Assembly (NCBI RefSeq): GCF_001425235.1
Contig: NZ_LMEA01000010.1
Span: 316,275 to 380,274 of the forward strand
DNA: 64,000 nucleotides
Reading direction: 5' to 3'
Source: Devosia sp. Root413D1
Lineage (GTDB): Bacteria > Pseudomonadota > Alphaproteobacteria > Rhizobiales > Devosiaceae
Shown: piece by piece, positions 7,309 to 15,922 of the stretch
Layout of the letters: the number at the start of each line of letters is the position of its first letter
How positions within the stretch are numbered: the stretch's first letter is position 1
Position numbers and translations under genes: made by a program
Notes under the pieces: model-generated
Told to the model about the DNA's origin: nothing
Database searches by the model: none
What the model saw: the letters and a program-made list of their open reading frames with translations, nothing else

Positions 7309-8169
7309 ATGACACGCTCTGTTCTGGTTCTCGGTGCCACCGGCAAATCCGGTCGCCGTCTCGTCCCGTTGCTGAGGGAGCGGGAGGTAAAGGTTCGGGC
7401 TGCGAGCCGCCGCGGTATGGCCGGTACGGCCTATTTCGATTGGGACAAGCCTCAGACCTATGAGGCAGCCCTGGCCGGCATCGACGCCGTCTATCTGACG
7501 CCGCCGGAGCTTGTGGTGGACCCGACGGGGCACACCGGGCCGTTTCTCGCCGCTGCCGTTCGGGCGGGCGTCGGGCGGATCGTCGCCGTGACGTCGATGG
7601 GGGTGGCGTTTCCCAACGAAGGACCGGGAACGGGACGCTATGAGCTCGAACAGCAAGTCATAGCTTCTGGCCTCGAATGGACCATCCTCAGGCCATCGGG
7701 CTTCAACCAGAATTTCTCCGAGGATTTCTTTCTTCCCGGCATCCTCGGGGCTGACATGATCGCGACCGCCACCGGCGACGGCGCCGTCGGGTTCGTCGAT
7801 GCTGAGGATATCGCCGCAGTGGCGGCACCCGCGCTGCTCGACGAGGGGCACGGCGGCAAGATCTATGATGTGACGGGGCCCGAGGCGATGAGTTTTGCCG
7901 ATGCGGCCGCGATCATTGGGCAGGCCGCCGGACGGGACATCGCGCACCGGAAGATCACCGGTGAAGAGTTCACGCACATCCTGGTAGGGGCGGGGTTGGC
8001 GCCGGACTACGCGGCGATCGTCGTCGGCAACCAGTTGGCGATCCGAGACGGATTGGGCTCGGCGATCAGCGATACGGTCCCGCGCCTTACCGGTCGGCCG
8101 GCGCGGACATTTGCCGACTATGCTGCGAAAGCGGCGCCGAGCTGGGCGCGGCCTATTCGGTTAGCTTGA
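7309..8169 (+). CDS. NmrA-like NAD(P)-binding protein
   Basis: A 286-residue atypical short-chain dehydrogenase. The Rossmann signature VLVLGATGKSGRRLV is at residues 5-19. The ILRPSGFNQNF segment and the conserved FVDAEDIAAVA are typical of the NmrA/quinone-reductase-2 group, which sense NADP or reduce quinones. The catalytic YxxxK motif is not obvious. The start at 7309 has AAGGAAAG upstream; the reading frame is open further up but would overlap the regulator. Its end overlaps the convergent gene by 17 bases. Confidence 0.85.
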   Translation: MTRSVLVLGATGKSGRRLVPLLREREVKVRAASRRGMAGTAYFDWDKPQTYEAALAGIDAVYLTPPELVVDPTGHTGPFLAAAVRAGVGRIVAVTSMGVAFPNEGPGTGRYELEQQVIASGLEWTILRPSGFNQNFSEDFFLPGILGADMIATATGDGAVGFVDAEDIAAVAAPALLDEGHGGKIYDVTGPEAMSFADAAAIIGQAAGRDIAHRKITGEEFTHILVGAGLAPDYAAIVVGNQLAIRDGLGSAISDTVPRLTGRPARTFADYAAKAAPSWARPIRLA

Positions 8170-9178
8170 ACTCGATGCGGCGGTTGCGGCGGTAGGCTTC
8201 GTCGCTGTCGCCGGGATCGATGGGCGAGAACTCGCCGAAGCCGGCGGGGACCAGCCGATTGGCCGGGACGCCCTGGGTGATCAGGTACTTCGCCACTGAA
8301 ATGGCGCGGGCTGCCGAGAGCTCCCAGTTCGAGGGGAATTCGGGCGTGTTGATCGGCCGCTTGTCGGTGTGCCCGTCGATACGCAGCACCCAGTTCACGT
8401 CGGCTGGGATCTGCGTCTGCAGCTCCTTGATGGCAGCGCCGAGCTTGGCCAGTTCGGTCTGGCCTTCGGGCGAGATGGCCGCCTCGCCGGCATCGAACAG
8501 CACCTCGGACTGGAACACGAAGCGGTCGCCCACCACGCGTACATCGGCCCGGCCTTCCAGCACCTGACGCAGCTTGCCGAAGAAATCCGAGCGGTAACGG
8601 CTCAGATCCTGCACGCGCTGCGCCAGCGCCAGGTTGAGCCGGCGGCCGAGATCGGCGATCTGCGTACGGTTCTCGGTGTCGGTGGCCTCGGAGGCCTGCA
8701 GCGCCTGTTCCAGTGCGGCGAGCTGGGTGCGGAGCGCCGCGAGCTGCTGGTTGAGCAGCGCCACCTGCGCCGCCGCCTCGCGTGACAGGTCCTGCTGGGC
8801 GGTGAGATCGGACTCGAGCTGGGCGATGGTAGCGTCCTTGCCGTCGCCGCCGGCGCCGAGGCCGGCCAGTTGCGCCGCCATCTGGTCACGCTCGGTGGTG
8901 GCCGAGGTCAGTGTCGCCGAGAGCGTGGCGATGGTCGATTCCAGGTCGCTCGAGTTCACCTTCTCGAGCTGCAGCAATTCGGTCAGTTCGGCGATCTGGG
9001 CGTTGAGCCGGCTCATCGCCGTGTCCTTGCCGCTGATCTCCTGGCCGAGGAAGAACTGGCTCAGCATGAACAGCGAGAGCAGGAAAATGATGACGAGCAA
9101 TAGGCTCGACAGGGCGTCGACGAAGCCCGGCCAGTAATTGGTGACCTGTGAGCGGCGAGAGCGGGTGGAACTCGCCAT
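8153..9178 (-). CDS. OmpA/MotB-like peptidoglycan-binding membrane protein
   Basis: A 341-residue protein with one N-terminal membrane segment (VDALSSLLLVIIFLLSLFML, residues 20-39). A long coiled coil follows (about 45-190), then a C-terminal OmpA domain with FDAGEAAISPEG, RIDGHTDKRPIN and NRRIEFKL. This is MotB/TolR-like topology: inner-membrane anchor with a peptidoglycan grip. Its start overlaps the stop of the MotA-like gene by one base, so the two are translationally coupled and probably form one ion-driven complex. No flagellar genes are nearby. Confidence 0.85.
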   Translation of the reverse strand: MASSTRSRRSQVTNYWPGFVDALSSLLLVIIFLLSLFMLSQFFLGQEISGKDTAMSRLNAQIAELTELLQLEKVNSSDLESTIATLSATLTSATTERDQMAAQLAGLGAGGDGKDATIAQLESDLTAQQDLSREAAAQVALLNQQLAALRTQLAALEQALQASEATDTENRTQIADLGRRLNLALAQRVQDLSRYRSDFFGKLRQVLEGRADVRVVGDRFVFQSEVLFDAGEAAISPEGQTELAKLGAAIKELQTQIPADVNWVLRIDGHTDKRPINTPEFPSNWELSAARAISVAKYLITQGVPANRLVPAGFGEFSPIDPGDSDEAYRRNRRIEFKLTE

Positions 9179-10173
9179 CAGTTCGGCCGCCGGTCGGATT
9201 CACCCTCGCGCAGCATAGCTTCCATCAGTTCGCGGAGCTTCTTGTTGGTCTCGCCCTGCTGGATGATATGGCCGCGCAGGTCTTCCTGTTCGGCCTTGAT
9301 GTGCTTGACCAGCCCATCGATGCCGCGGGCCAGCTCGGCCATGGCGCGGATGGCATTCTGCGACGAGCCGGAGTTCTGCAGGGTCGAGCCGAACTGCGCC
9401 AGCATCGCCGACATTTCATCGCCGGAGACGCCGAGGCCGGTGGCCTGCATCTGGGTGACGGGGTGGTCGAGCTCGGTCATCGAGGTCATCCAGTCCTCGA
9501 GGTCGGTGTAGAAGGCGTTCTGCGCCTGGCTCGCCTGCAGGTCCAGGAAGCCGAGGATCAGCGAGCCGGAAAGGCCGAGCAGCGAGGCGGAGAAAGCGGT
9601 GCCCATGCCGCCGAGCGGGGCGGCGAGGCCTTCCTTGAGGTTCGAGAACAGCGTCGCGGTATCGCCGGCCGTGGCGTCGAGCGCCTGGATGGTCGAGGCG
9701 ACGTGGGTGACGGTCTCGAGCAGGCCGTAAAAGGTGCCGAGCAGGCCGAGAAAAACCAGGAGGCCGGTCAGGTAGCGCGAGGTGTCCTTGGCTTCATCGA
9801 GGCGATTGCCGACGGAATCAAGGATCGAGCGCATCGAGGAGGGAGTGATCACCGCCTCGCCAAGCCGATCGCGCAACAGGTTTGCCACCGGAGCCAGCAA
9901 GCGCGGCTGCACCGCCGGCATGCGGCCTTCCTGCAGCGCGTTGACCCAGTTGATTTCGGGGAACAGCCGGATCACCTGGCGGAAACTCAGGATGATACCG
10001 ATGAAAAGCGTCAGCAGAATCAGCGAGTTGATGAAGGGGTTGGCCCAGAAGAAGATCAGCAGCTGGTTGGCGAGGATGGCGGCGACCAGCGCCACCAGCA
10101 CCAGGAAGATGACGATCTTGACCAGATAGACCGCGGGGCTCGCCAGGCGATACGGGTCGTAAGTTTGCGACAT
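9178..10173 (-). CDS. MotA/TolQ/ExbB-like membrane protein
   Basis: A 331-residue protein with two N-terminal membrane segments (about residues 17-38 and 45-63). A central pair follows, with GLLVFLGLLGTFYGLLETV and, after LAAPLGGMGTAFSASLLGLSG, LILGFLDL. The GLLGTFxGL and GMGTAFxxSLxGL patterns are the proton-channel helices of the MotA/TolQ/ExbB superfamily. The C-terminal tail is helical and cytoplasmic. Together with the coupled OmpA-domain partner it is inferred to be an energy-transducing envelope complex distinct from the Tol system at 37331. Confidence 0.82.
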   Translation of the reverse strand: MSQTYDPYRLASPAVYLVKIVIFLVLVALVAAILANQLLIFFWANPFINSLILLTLFIGIILSFRQVIRLFPEINWVNALQEGRMPAVQPRLLAPVANLLRDRLGEAVITPSSMRSILDSVGNRLDEAKDTSRYLTGLLVFLGLLGTFYGLLETVTHVASTIQALDATAGDTATLFSNLKEGLAAPLGGMGTAFSASLLGLSGSLILGFLDLQASQAQNAFYTDLEDWMTSMTELDHPVTQMQATGLGVSGDEMSAMLAQFGSTLQNSGSSQNAIRAMAELARGIDGLVKHIKAEQEDLRGHIIQQGETNKKLRELMEAMLREGESDRRPN

Positions 10174-10319
10174 GTCGCGGCCCCATGCTCATGAAATCGG
10201 CCTGACAATAGTGCGCTTCGGCGAATCCGCGCAACGGTCGGCAACCCGCCATGCGGGTTAACCCCATGAAATCCCGACAATGCGACTGGAGGGTGACGGG
10301 GCTGCGGCCCCGCCGTGGC

Positions 10320-11111
10320 TCAGTTGACGGCCTTGACGATCTTCAGCAGCTGGCTCTGGATCGTCTCGTTGCCGGCGATGACCTGGCCGTTCCAGACAGA
10401 GCCGGTGGTGCCGGCGTAATCCGTCATGGTGCCGCCGGCTTCGCGCAGCATCAGCAAGCCTGGCGCCACGTCCCAGGGGGCGAGGCCGGCTTCCCAGTAG
10501 CCGTCGAAGCGGCCGGCAGCGAGCCAGGCCAGATCGGTCGAGGCCGAGCCGGTGCGGCGGATGCCGGAGACGGCGGGCACGACGTGCGCCAGTTGCTTCA
10601 GCTGCAGCAGGTCGAGGGCGCGGCCGCGCGAGTTGATGCCGGTGACGACGACGGCGTCGGCCAGGTGCTTGCGGTTGGCGACGCGCAGGCGCTTGCGATC
10701 ATTCAGCCAGGCACCGCCGCCCTTTTCGGCGGTGAACAGCTCTTCCATCGCCGGGTTGTAGATCACCGAAGCGACGATCTCGTTGTTGCGCTCGAGCGCG
10801 ATGGCGCAGGCGAACATCGGAATACCGTGGAGGAAATTGGTGGTGCCGTCCAGCGGGTCGACGATCCAGCGGTGCTGGCCGTCGCTGCCCTTCACCTCGG
10901 TGCCTTCCTCGCCGAGGAAGGAGTAGGTCGGGCGGGCCTTCTGCAACTCGTTGAAGACGATCTCTTCGGCGCGTTTGTCGGCGTTGGAGACGAAATCGGC
11001 CGGGCCCTTTACGGAGACCTGCAGGTTCTCGACCTCACCGAAATCCTTGGCGAGCGAGCGGCCGGCTTTGGTAGCGGCCTGGACCATAACGTTGAGAAGC
11101 GCCGAGCGCAT
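10320..11111 (-). CDS. suhB: Inositol monophosphatase family protein
   Basis: A 263-residue Mg-dependent phosphatase. Metal ligands are visible in GEEG (residues 67-70), WIVDPLDGTTNF (82-93) and WDVAPGLLML near residue 219. It hydrolyses inositol-1-phosphate or related sugar phosphates; SuhB homologues also affect rRNA transcription in enterobacteria. It follows the Sel1-repeat gene by 64 bases on the same strand. Assignment to suhB rather than another IMPase subfamily is by length and general similarity. Confidence 0.88.
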   Translation of the reverse strand: MRSALLNVMVQAATKAGRSLAKDFGEVENLQVSVKGPADFVSNADKRAEEIVFNELQKARPTYSFLGEEGTEVKGSDGQHRWIVDPLDGTTNFLHGIPMFACAIALERNNEIVASVIYNPAMEELFTAEKGGGAWLNDRKRLRVANRKHLADAVVVTGINSRGRALDLLQLKQLAHVVPAVSGIRRTGSASTDLAWLAAGRFDGYWEAGLAPWDVAPGLLMLREAGGTMTDYAGTTGSVWNGQVIAGNETIQSQLLKIVKAVN

Positions 11112-11175
11112 GGGGGAAACTCCGCGCGAGAAACTGGAAACGTGGGAAGGGCCGCTATGTGCCCGAGAACGCCGT

Positions 11176-12285
11176 TCAGTTCAAGGGCGTCTCGGTCGGC
11201 GCAGGCGTCGGGGTGGTGTTCGCCGCGACCTTGGTCGGTGGCAGCGACGGCCAGAAGCGGGCGCGTTCCTCGGCGCGGGTTAGCTGGTCGGGCTTGATCG
11301 TGGCCAGCAGCTTGTCGAGTTGCGGGTCTTTCAGCCCCTGTCGCCGCGCCAGCGCGCGGTACATGGCAGCGTCCTCGAGATTGGCAGTCACGCCTTCGCC
11401 GGCAGCCAGCAGCTTGGCATAGCGGTTCTGCGCCACCGGGTTGCCGCCATCGGCGGCGCGCGCATACCAGCTGGCGGCTGTCGCACGATCCGCCGGTACG
11501 CCTTTGCCGAGATAGAGAATGGTGGCGTACTCAACCTGCGCCGCGGCCAGCCCGTCCTCGGCGGCAAGCCGGAACTGCTCGGCGGCGGCCTTGGCGTCGG
11601 GGGCGATGCCAGCGCCTTCCGCCAGCATGCCGGCATAGTCGTAGCGGGCTTCGGTAATGCCGGAATTGGCGGCTTCGCCGATCAGCTCGGCGGCCTTGGT
11701 GAGGCTGGGCTCGGCATAGACGCCTTCGACATGCAGCAGCCCCAGATTGTACTTGGCCGGCATATTGCCCGCGTCGGCCGCGGTCTTGAACAGTTCGGCG
11801 GCCCGTTTGCGATCCTTCGCGACGCCGCTGCCCTGCTGGTACAGCATGCCGAGCTCGAAGGTGGCGAGCGCATCGCCATGCGCGCTGGCCATGCCGTACC
11901 AACTGGCAGCGGCGGCGAAATCCTCGGGTACGCCTAGGCCCTTGGCATAGATTTCGGCAATCAGCGTCTGCGCGTGCGCGTCGCCCTTTTCGGCACGCGG
12001 CAGCGCCAGGTCGAGCGCGGTGAGGAAGTAGCCGCGCTGGTAGGCGCCATAGGCCGGGTCGACCCGCTCGCCGAAGATGGAATCGCTGATGGTCAGGGCG
12101 TCGGGAGCCGGCTGGTTCAGGAACTCCTCGGGCACCGGCCCGATCGGCAGGTCTTCCATGCCCAGATTGTCGGGGAACTGCATGTCCTTGGGACGCAGGT
12201 CCTCGAAATCGGTGCGGCCGGCCTGCGCCAGCGCCGGCAGCGCCAGGCCGGCAAGCAGCAGCGCATAGCCCAGGCGGCGCATCAT
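11176..12285 (-). CDS. Secreted Sel1-repeat (tetratricopeptide-like) protein
   Basis: About 369 residues with a signal peptide (MMRRLGYALLLAGLALPALA). At least five Sel1-type repeats follow, such as GDALATFELGMLYQQGSGVA and NMPAKYNLGLLHVEGVYAEP. Sel1 repeats form solenoids that scaffold protein interactions, often in the periplasm or envelope. The ATG at 12285 overlaps the stop of the upstream ThiE-like gene (ATGA), which fixes the start and implies coupling. The C-terminus is Pro/Thr-rich. Confidence 0.85.
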   Translation of the reverse strand: MMRRLGYALLLAGLALPALAQAGRTDFEDLRPKDMQFPDNLGMEDLPIGPVPEEFLNQPAPDALTISDSIFGERVDPAYGAYQRGYFLTALDLALPRAEKGDAHAQTLIAEIYAKGLGVPEDFAAAASWYGMASAHGDALATFELGMLYQQGSGVAKDRKRAAELFKTAADAGNMPAKYNLGLLHVEGVYAEPSLTKAAELIGEAANSGITEARYDYAGMLAEGAGIAPDAKAAAEQFRLAAEDGLAAAQVEYATILYLGKGVPADRATAASWYARAADGGNPVAQNRYAKLLAAGEGVTANLEDAAMYRALARRQGLKDPQLDKLLATIKPDQLTRAEERARFWPSLPPTKVAANTTPTPAPTETPLN

Positions 12286-12836
12286 TTTGCCGGCTCCGAC
12301 ACCGTCAGCGGCAGGCCGATGAACTCGCAATCGCCGGCATCGTAGTTGGCGGGGCCGGCTTCAGGGTCTGACAGCACGCTGGGGATCTCCATGGTCTCAG
12401 CCCACCACTGCGCCATTTCGCGCTCCGCGGCGGATATGGAACCGGAAAGCGGCCCAAATAGGATGTAGTCGACCCCCGCCTCGCCTTTCAGCATGGCGTC
12501 GTCGCGCGAGTGGATGTCGCCGGCCCCGACGATCAGTTTCGGCTTCAGCGCCGCAATCGCTTCCCGCACCGCCTCGATGCCACCGGGGACGTGGAGGCCG
12601 TCAGCGCCGAGCAGGCGCACCAGTCCGGGTTCGCCCTCGACCAGCACCGCGGCGCCCCTGGCCTGCGCCAGCGGCACGATGCGCTTGGCGAGATCCTTGT
12701 AGGCGTTCTCAGCCAGGTTGCCGCGCGGCAGCAGCAGGGCGGCGACATCGTCGCGCTCCAGCGTGGCGGTCAGCGCCGCAACGAGCTGGTCGGATGGAGT
12801 ATCGGTGGGTGCGATAAGGAAGATTTCGGCTGACAT
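12282..12836 (-). CDS. Thiamine phosphate synthase-like protein
   Basis: A 184-residue TIM-barrel protein of the ThiE/TenI group. Visible features are GEPGLVRLLGADGLHVPGG, the phosphate-binding GAGDIHSRDDAMLKGEAGVD and YILFGPLSGS. ThiE couples HMP-diphosphate and thiazole phosphate. This copy is shorter than typical ThiE and sits away from other thiamine genes, so it could be a paralogue with another role. The start at 12836 agrees with family N-termini. It is translationally coupled to the Sel1 gene. Confidence 0.7.
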   Translation of the reverse strand: MSAEIFLIAPTDTPSDQLVAALTATLERDDVAALLLPRGNLAENAYKDLAKRIVPLAQARGAAVLVEGEPGLVRLLGADGLHVPGGIEAVREAIAALKPKLIVGAGDIHSRDDAMLKGEAGVDYILFGPLSGSISAAEREMAQWWAETMEIPSVLSDPEAGPANYDAGDCEFIGLPLTVSEPAK

Positions 12837-12946
12837 GGCGGTGTTATAGCGGCCCCATCGCCGATGTGGAGCCGGATTCTGGCCGCAACTGGGCAAGGGT
12901 TACCGAGCCGAAAAGAAAGCGGGGTTCGCAGCGCCAGGTTCGCTGC

Positions 12947-12972
12947 AAAAGAAAGGGGCGCCAAGGCGCCCC
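12947..12972 (-). terminator. Second of two tandem terminators after fba
   Basis: Read on the minus strand, the stem GGGGCGCC-TT-GGCGCCCC is followed by TTTCTTTT. It repeats the design of the terminator 10 bases upstream, with the same stem start and tail. Confidence 0.8.
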
Positions 12973-12981
12973 GGTCCCCGC

Positions 12982-13010
12982 AAAAGAAAGGGGCGCGTAG
13001 AACGCGCCCC
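12982..13010 (-). terminator. First of two tandem terminators after fba
   Basis: The minus-strand hairpin GGGGCGCGT-TCT-ACGCGCCCC is followed by TTTCTTTTGC, about 63 bases after the aldolase stop. Confidence 0.85.
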
Positions 13011-13073
13011 AGTCGTCGGGAAGTTCGTTCTGGAGGTCGAGGCATTCACCGTTCCACGGCGAATGCTCGGGGG

Positions 13074-14099
13074 TCAGGCCGCGAGATCGAGTTCGGGCTT
13101 GTACTGGCCGAGCGCCGCCAGGGCGTTCATTTTGGCGCGGTGGGTGAAGGCCTGCTGCGCCGCTTTGACGTTCTGGTCTTCGCCGTTCCAGGTCACCAGC
13201 GCCGACGTCTGCAGCGCCCGGCCGTAGGAGAAGGTAAGAGCCCAGGGCAGGCCGCCAAGCTGGTTCATCGCCGACAGGTGCGCCGTCGCCTCTTCATCGG
13301 ACTGGCCGCCCGAGAGGAAGGCGATACCCGGCACGGCGGCGGGGACGAAGCGGCGGAGCGTTTCGACGGTGCGCTGCGCCACTTCCTCAGTGCTGACACG
13401 GTCGCGCGAGCGGAGGCCGGGGGTCACCATGTTGGGCTTGAGCAGCATGCCCGAGAGGTCGACGCCGGCGAGCCGCAGTTCCTTGAATACCGCCTCGAGC
13501 GTCTCGCCGGTGACATCCTCGCAGCGCTGGACCGAGTGATCGCCCGGATCGCCATCGGCCAGAACTTCGGGCTCGACCACCGGCACGATGCCGGCTTCCT
13601 GGCAATACATGGCGTAGCGGGCCAGCGCGTGGGCGTTGGCGCGGATGCCGTTGCGCGAGGGGGCGTAGGAGGTGATGGCGATGACGCCGCGCCACTTGGC
13701 GAAGCCGGCGCCGAGCTTGGCGTAATGGGCGAGCCGCTGGCGCAGCCCATCGAGCCCCTCGGTGATCTTTTCGTCCTTGCTGCCAGGCATCGGCAGCGCG
13801 CCGCGGTCGACCTTGATGCCGGGGATCACGTCGGTGGCGGCGAACAGGTCGCGGAAGGGCGTGCCGTCCTTGGCCTTCTGCTCCAGCGTCTCCTCGGTGA
13901 GGATGACGCCCGAGATGTAATGGGTCATCGCGTCGGTGGAGCGGAACAGCATCTCGCGATAGTCGCGGCGAGTTTCCAGCGTCACCGGCAGGCCGATCAG
14001 CGCAAAGCGCTTGGCGATGGTGCCTTCGGATTCATCAGCGGCAAGGATGCCCTTGCCGCTGGCGACGAGCTTTTTGGCGATTGCATTGAGCGAGGCCAT
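13074..14099 (-). CDS. Class I fructose-bisphosphate aldolase
   Basis: A 341-residue Schiff-base aldolase that interconverts fructose 1,6-bisphosphate with dihydroxyacetone phosphate and glyceraldehyde 3-phosphate. The opening KKLVASGKGILAADES is characteristic of the animal/plant-type class I family. The Schiff-base lysine lies in GMLLKPNMVTPG (K221), and SGGQSDEEA is the phosphate-binding segment. It lies 108 bases downstream of pgk on the same strand and ends at tandem terminators. Confidence 0.95.
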   Translation of the reverse strand: MASLNAIAKKLVASGKGILAADESEGTIAKRFALIGLPVTLETRRDYREMLFRSTDAMTHYISGVILTEETLEQKAKDGTPFRDLFAATDVIPGIKVDRGALPMPGSKDEKITEGLDGLRQRLAHYAKLGAGFAKWRGVIAITSYAPSRNGIRANAHALARYAMYCQEAGIVPVVEPEVLADGDPGDHSVQRCEDVTGETLEAVFKELRLAGVDLSGMLLKPNMVTPGLRSRDRVSTEEVAQRTVETLRRFVPAAVPGIAFLSGGQSDEEATAHLSAMNQLGGLPWALTFSYGRALQTSALVTWNGEDQNVKAAQQAFTHRAKMNALAALGQYKPELDLAA

Positions 14100-14207
14100 G
14101 GGCGGGAGGGTCTCCGTTTGTGCAATGGAGGCACAATGCCAGACCCGCCCGCGCAGTTCGATTGGACGTTCAGGTATTAGACGTTCGTCATCAGACGAAA
14201 GAGGGGA

Positions 14208-15407
14208 TCAGCGCTTCAGCGCCTCGACGCCGGGCAGGGGCTTGCCTTCCATCCATTCGAGGAAGGCGCCGCCGGCGGTGGAGACATAGGTGAACTGGTC
14301 CTTCACCCCGGCATGGGCGAGGGCGGAGACGGTGTCGCCGCCGCCGGCCACCGAAACCACCTTGCCGGCCTTGGTGCGGGCCGCAACATATTGCGCGATC
14401 TCGACCGTGCCGTGGTCGAAGGGCTGCAGCTCGAAGGCGCCGAGCGGGCCGTTCCAGACGATGGTCTTAGCCTCATCGATGGCGCCTTTGATGCGCTCGA
14501 TCGAGCCCGGGCCGACGTCGAGGATCATGCCCTCGGGATCCATCGAATCGACACCGTAGAAGCGGTGTGGCGCGTTGGCCTCGAAATGCCAGGCCACGGT
14601 GGCGTCGATCGGCAGGATAATGGCGCAGTGCGCCGCTTCCGCCTTGTCGCGGATATCGTTGGCCGTTTCCGCCAGGTCCTTTTCGGCCAGCGACTTGCCG
14701 ACGCCGAGCCCCCCGGCATGGAGGAAGGTGTTGGCCATGGCGCCGCCGATCACCAGCCCGTCGACCTTCTTGATCAGGTTGCCCAGCAGGTCGAGCTTGG
14801 TCGACACCTTGGCGCCGCCGACGATGGCGATCACCGGGCGTTCGGGGTTGCCGAGGCCGGCCTCAAGCGCCTTCAGTTCGGCCTCCATGGCGCGACCGGC
14901 GGCCGAGGGCAAGAGGTGAGCGATCGCCTCGGTCGAGGCGTGGGCGCGGTGCGCGGCGGAGAAGGCATCGTTGACGAAGATGTCGCCAAGCTCGGCCATG
15001 CGGGCGGCCAGCGCCGGATCGTTGTCTTCTTCGCCCGGATGGAAGCGGGTGTTCTCGAGCACGAGGATCGAGCCTGGAGGGGCCTCGTCGATCGCCTGCT
15101 TCGCCTTGGTCACATCGGTCCAGTCGGTGGCGATGAAGCCCACCGGGTGGCCGGTCTCGTCGGCGACGGCGGGCACCACCAGCTCGAGCGAGAATTCCGG
15201 GTCGACCTTGCCCTTGGGGCGGCCGAAATGGCTGAGGATGATGGCCTTGCCGTCGACCTTGATGATTTCGCGGATGGTCGGCACCAGCCGCTCGATGCGG
15301 GTGGCGTCCGTCACCTTGCCGTCGGCGACCGGCACGTTGAGGTCGGCACGCACCAGCACGCGCTTACCCGAAAGGTCGAAATCGTCGAGGGTCTTGAAAG
15401 CCGGCAT
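14208..15407 (-). CDS. pgk: Phosphoglycerate kinase
   Basis: A 399-residue two-domain glycolytic kinase making ATP from 1,3-bisphosphoglycerate. The N-terminal [17 protein letters not shown] and [11 protein letters not shown] bind substrate; the C-terminal domain has the nucleotide loop [12 protein letters not shown] and WNGPLGAFE. The start at 15407 ([10 protein letters not shown]) is preferred over an ATG three codons upstream (15416) because homologues begin with this segment; neither has a clear ribosome site. It is upstream of fba. Confidence 0.95.
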   Translation of the reverse strand: MPAFKTLDDFDLSGKRVLVRADLNVPVADGKVTDATRIERLVPTIREIIKVDGKAIILSHFGRPKGKVDPEFSLELVVPAVADETGHPVGFIATDWTDVTKAKQAIDEAPPGSILVLENTRFHPGEEDNDPALAARMAELGDIFVNDAFSAAHRAHASTEAIAHLLPSAAGRAMEAELKALEAGLGNPERPVIAIVGGAKVSTKLDLLGNLIKKVDGLVIGGAMANTFLHAGGLGVGKSLAEKDLAETANDIRDKAEAAHCAIILPIDATVAWHFEANAPHRFYGVDSMDPEGMILDVGPGSIERIKGAIDEAKTIVWNGPLGAFELQPFDHGTVEIAQYVAARTKAGKVVSVAGGGDTVSALAHAGVKDQFTYVSTAGGAFLEWMEGKPLPGVEALKR

Positions 15408-15477
15408 GGGACGCATCCGCTGCTAGGGAGAGGTGCCGCTGCTATAGCAAGGATTGCAGCAAGGGCAACAGCGGAGG

Positions 15478-15765
15478 TCAGAGGCCGACGAGACCCGCGA
15501 GGGTGCCCGACAGCGCAAACAGCAGCGCGCCGATGCCGATATGGCGCACCGCGAAGTAGAGGTTGGTGTTGAAGGTGAAGCGGGCAAAGCCCTCGCTCGG
15601 CCAGTGCCGCGGCCCGATGCGGCGACGCAGCGCCCGGTCGGCCAGCACCACATAGAGCCCGAAGGCCGCCAGCGGGATCAGGAACCAGGCTGCATCGTGG
15701 CGGGCGCCCAGGGCGAGGCTCCCCACGACATTGGCGACAACGAGAAGCCGTTCGATATCACGCAC
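15478..15765 (-). CDS. Small membrane protein of unknown function
   Basis: A 95-residue protein with two or three membrane segments: RLLVVANVVGSLAL (residues 6-19), WFLIPLAAFGLYVVLADRAL (27-46) and IGIGALLFALSGTLAGLVGL (76-95). A basic RRRIGPRHW loop lies between. I do not recognise a family. It starts 104 bases downstream of the beta-barrel gene terminator and ends 70 bases before the pgk start on the same strand. Confidence 0.6.
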   Translation of the reverse strand: MRDIERLLVVANVVGSLALGARHDAAWFLIPLAAFGLYVVLADRALRRRIGPRHWPSEGFARFTFNTNLYFAVRHIGIGALLFALSGTLAGLVGL

Positions 15766-15868
15766 CGGCCGATCTCCGGATCAGGGATCAACTGGTCATG
15801 GACAATAGCGCACCGACATAACGCTTTGGCGACGAAGAGGTTAACCGTGGATGACAGTTAGCTTGGCC

Positions 15869-15898
15869 AAAAAGAATGGGCGCCCGGTGGGGCGCCCT
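15869..15898 (-). terminator. Terminator of the beta-barrel gene
   Basis: On the minus strand, GGGCGCC-CCACC-GGGCGCCC is followed by ATTCTTTTT, 25 bases after the stop of the 15923-16801 gene. Confidence 0.8.
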
Positions 15899-15922
15899 TG
15901 GTGCAGCGGACGTGCGTTGCGG

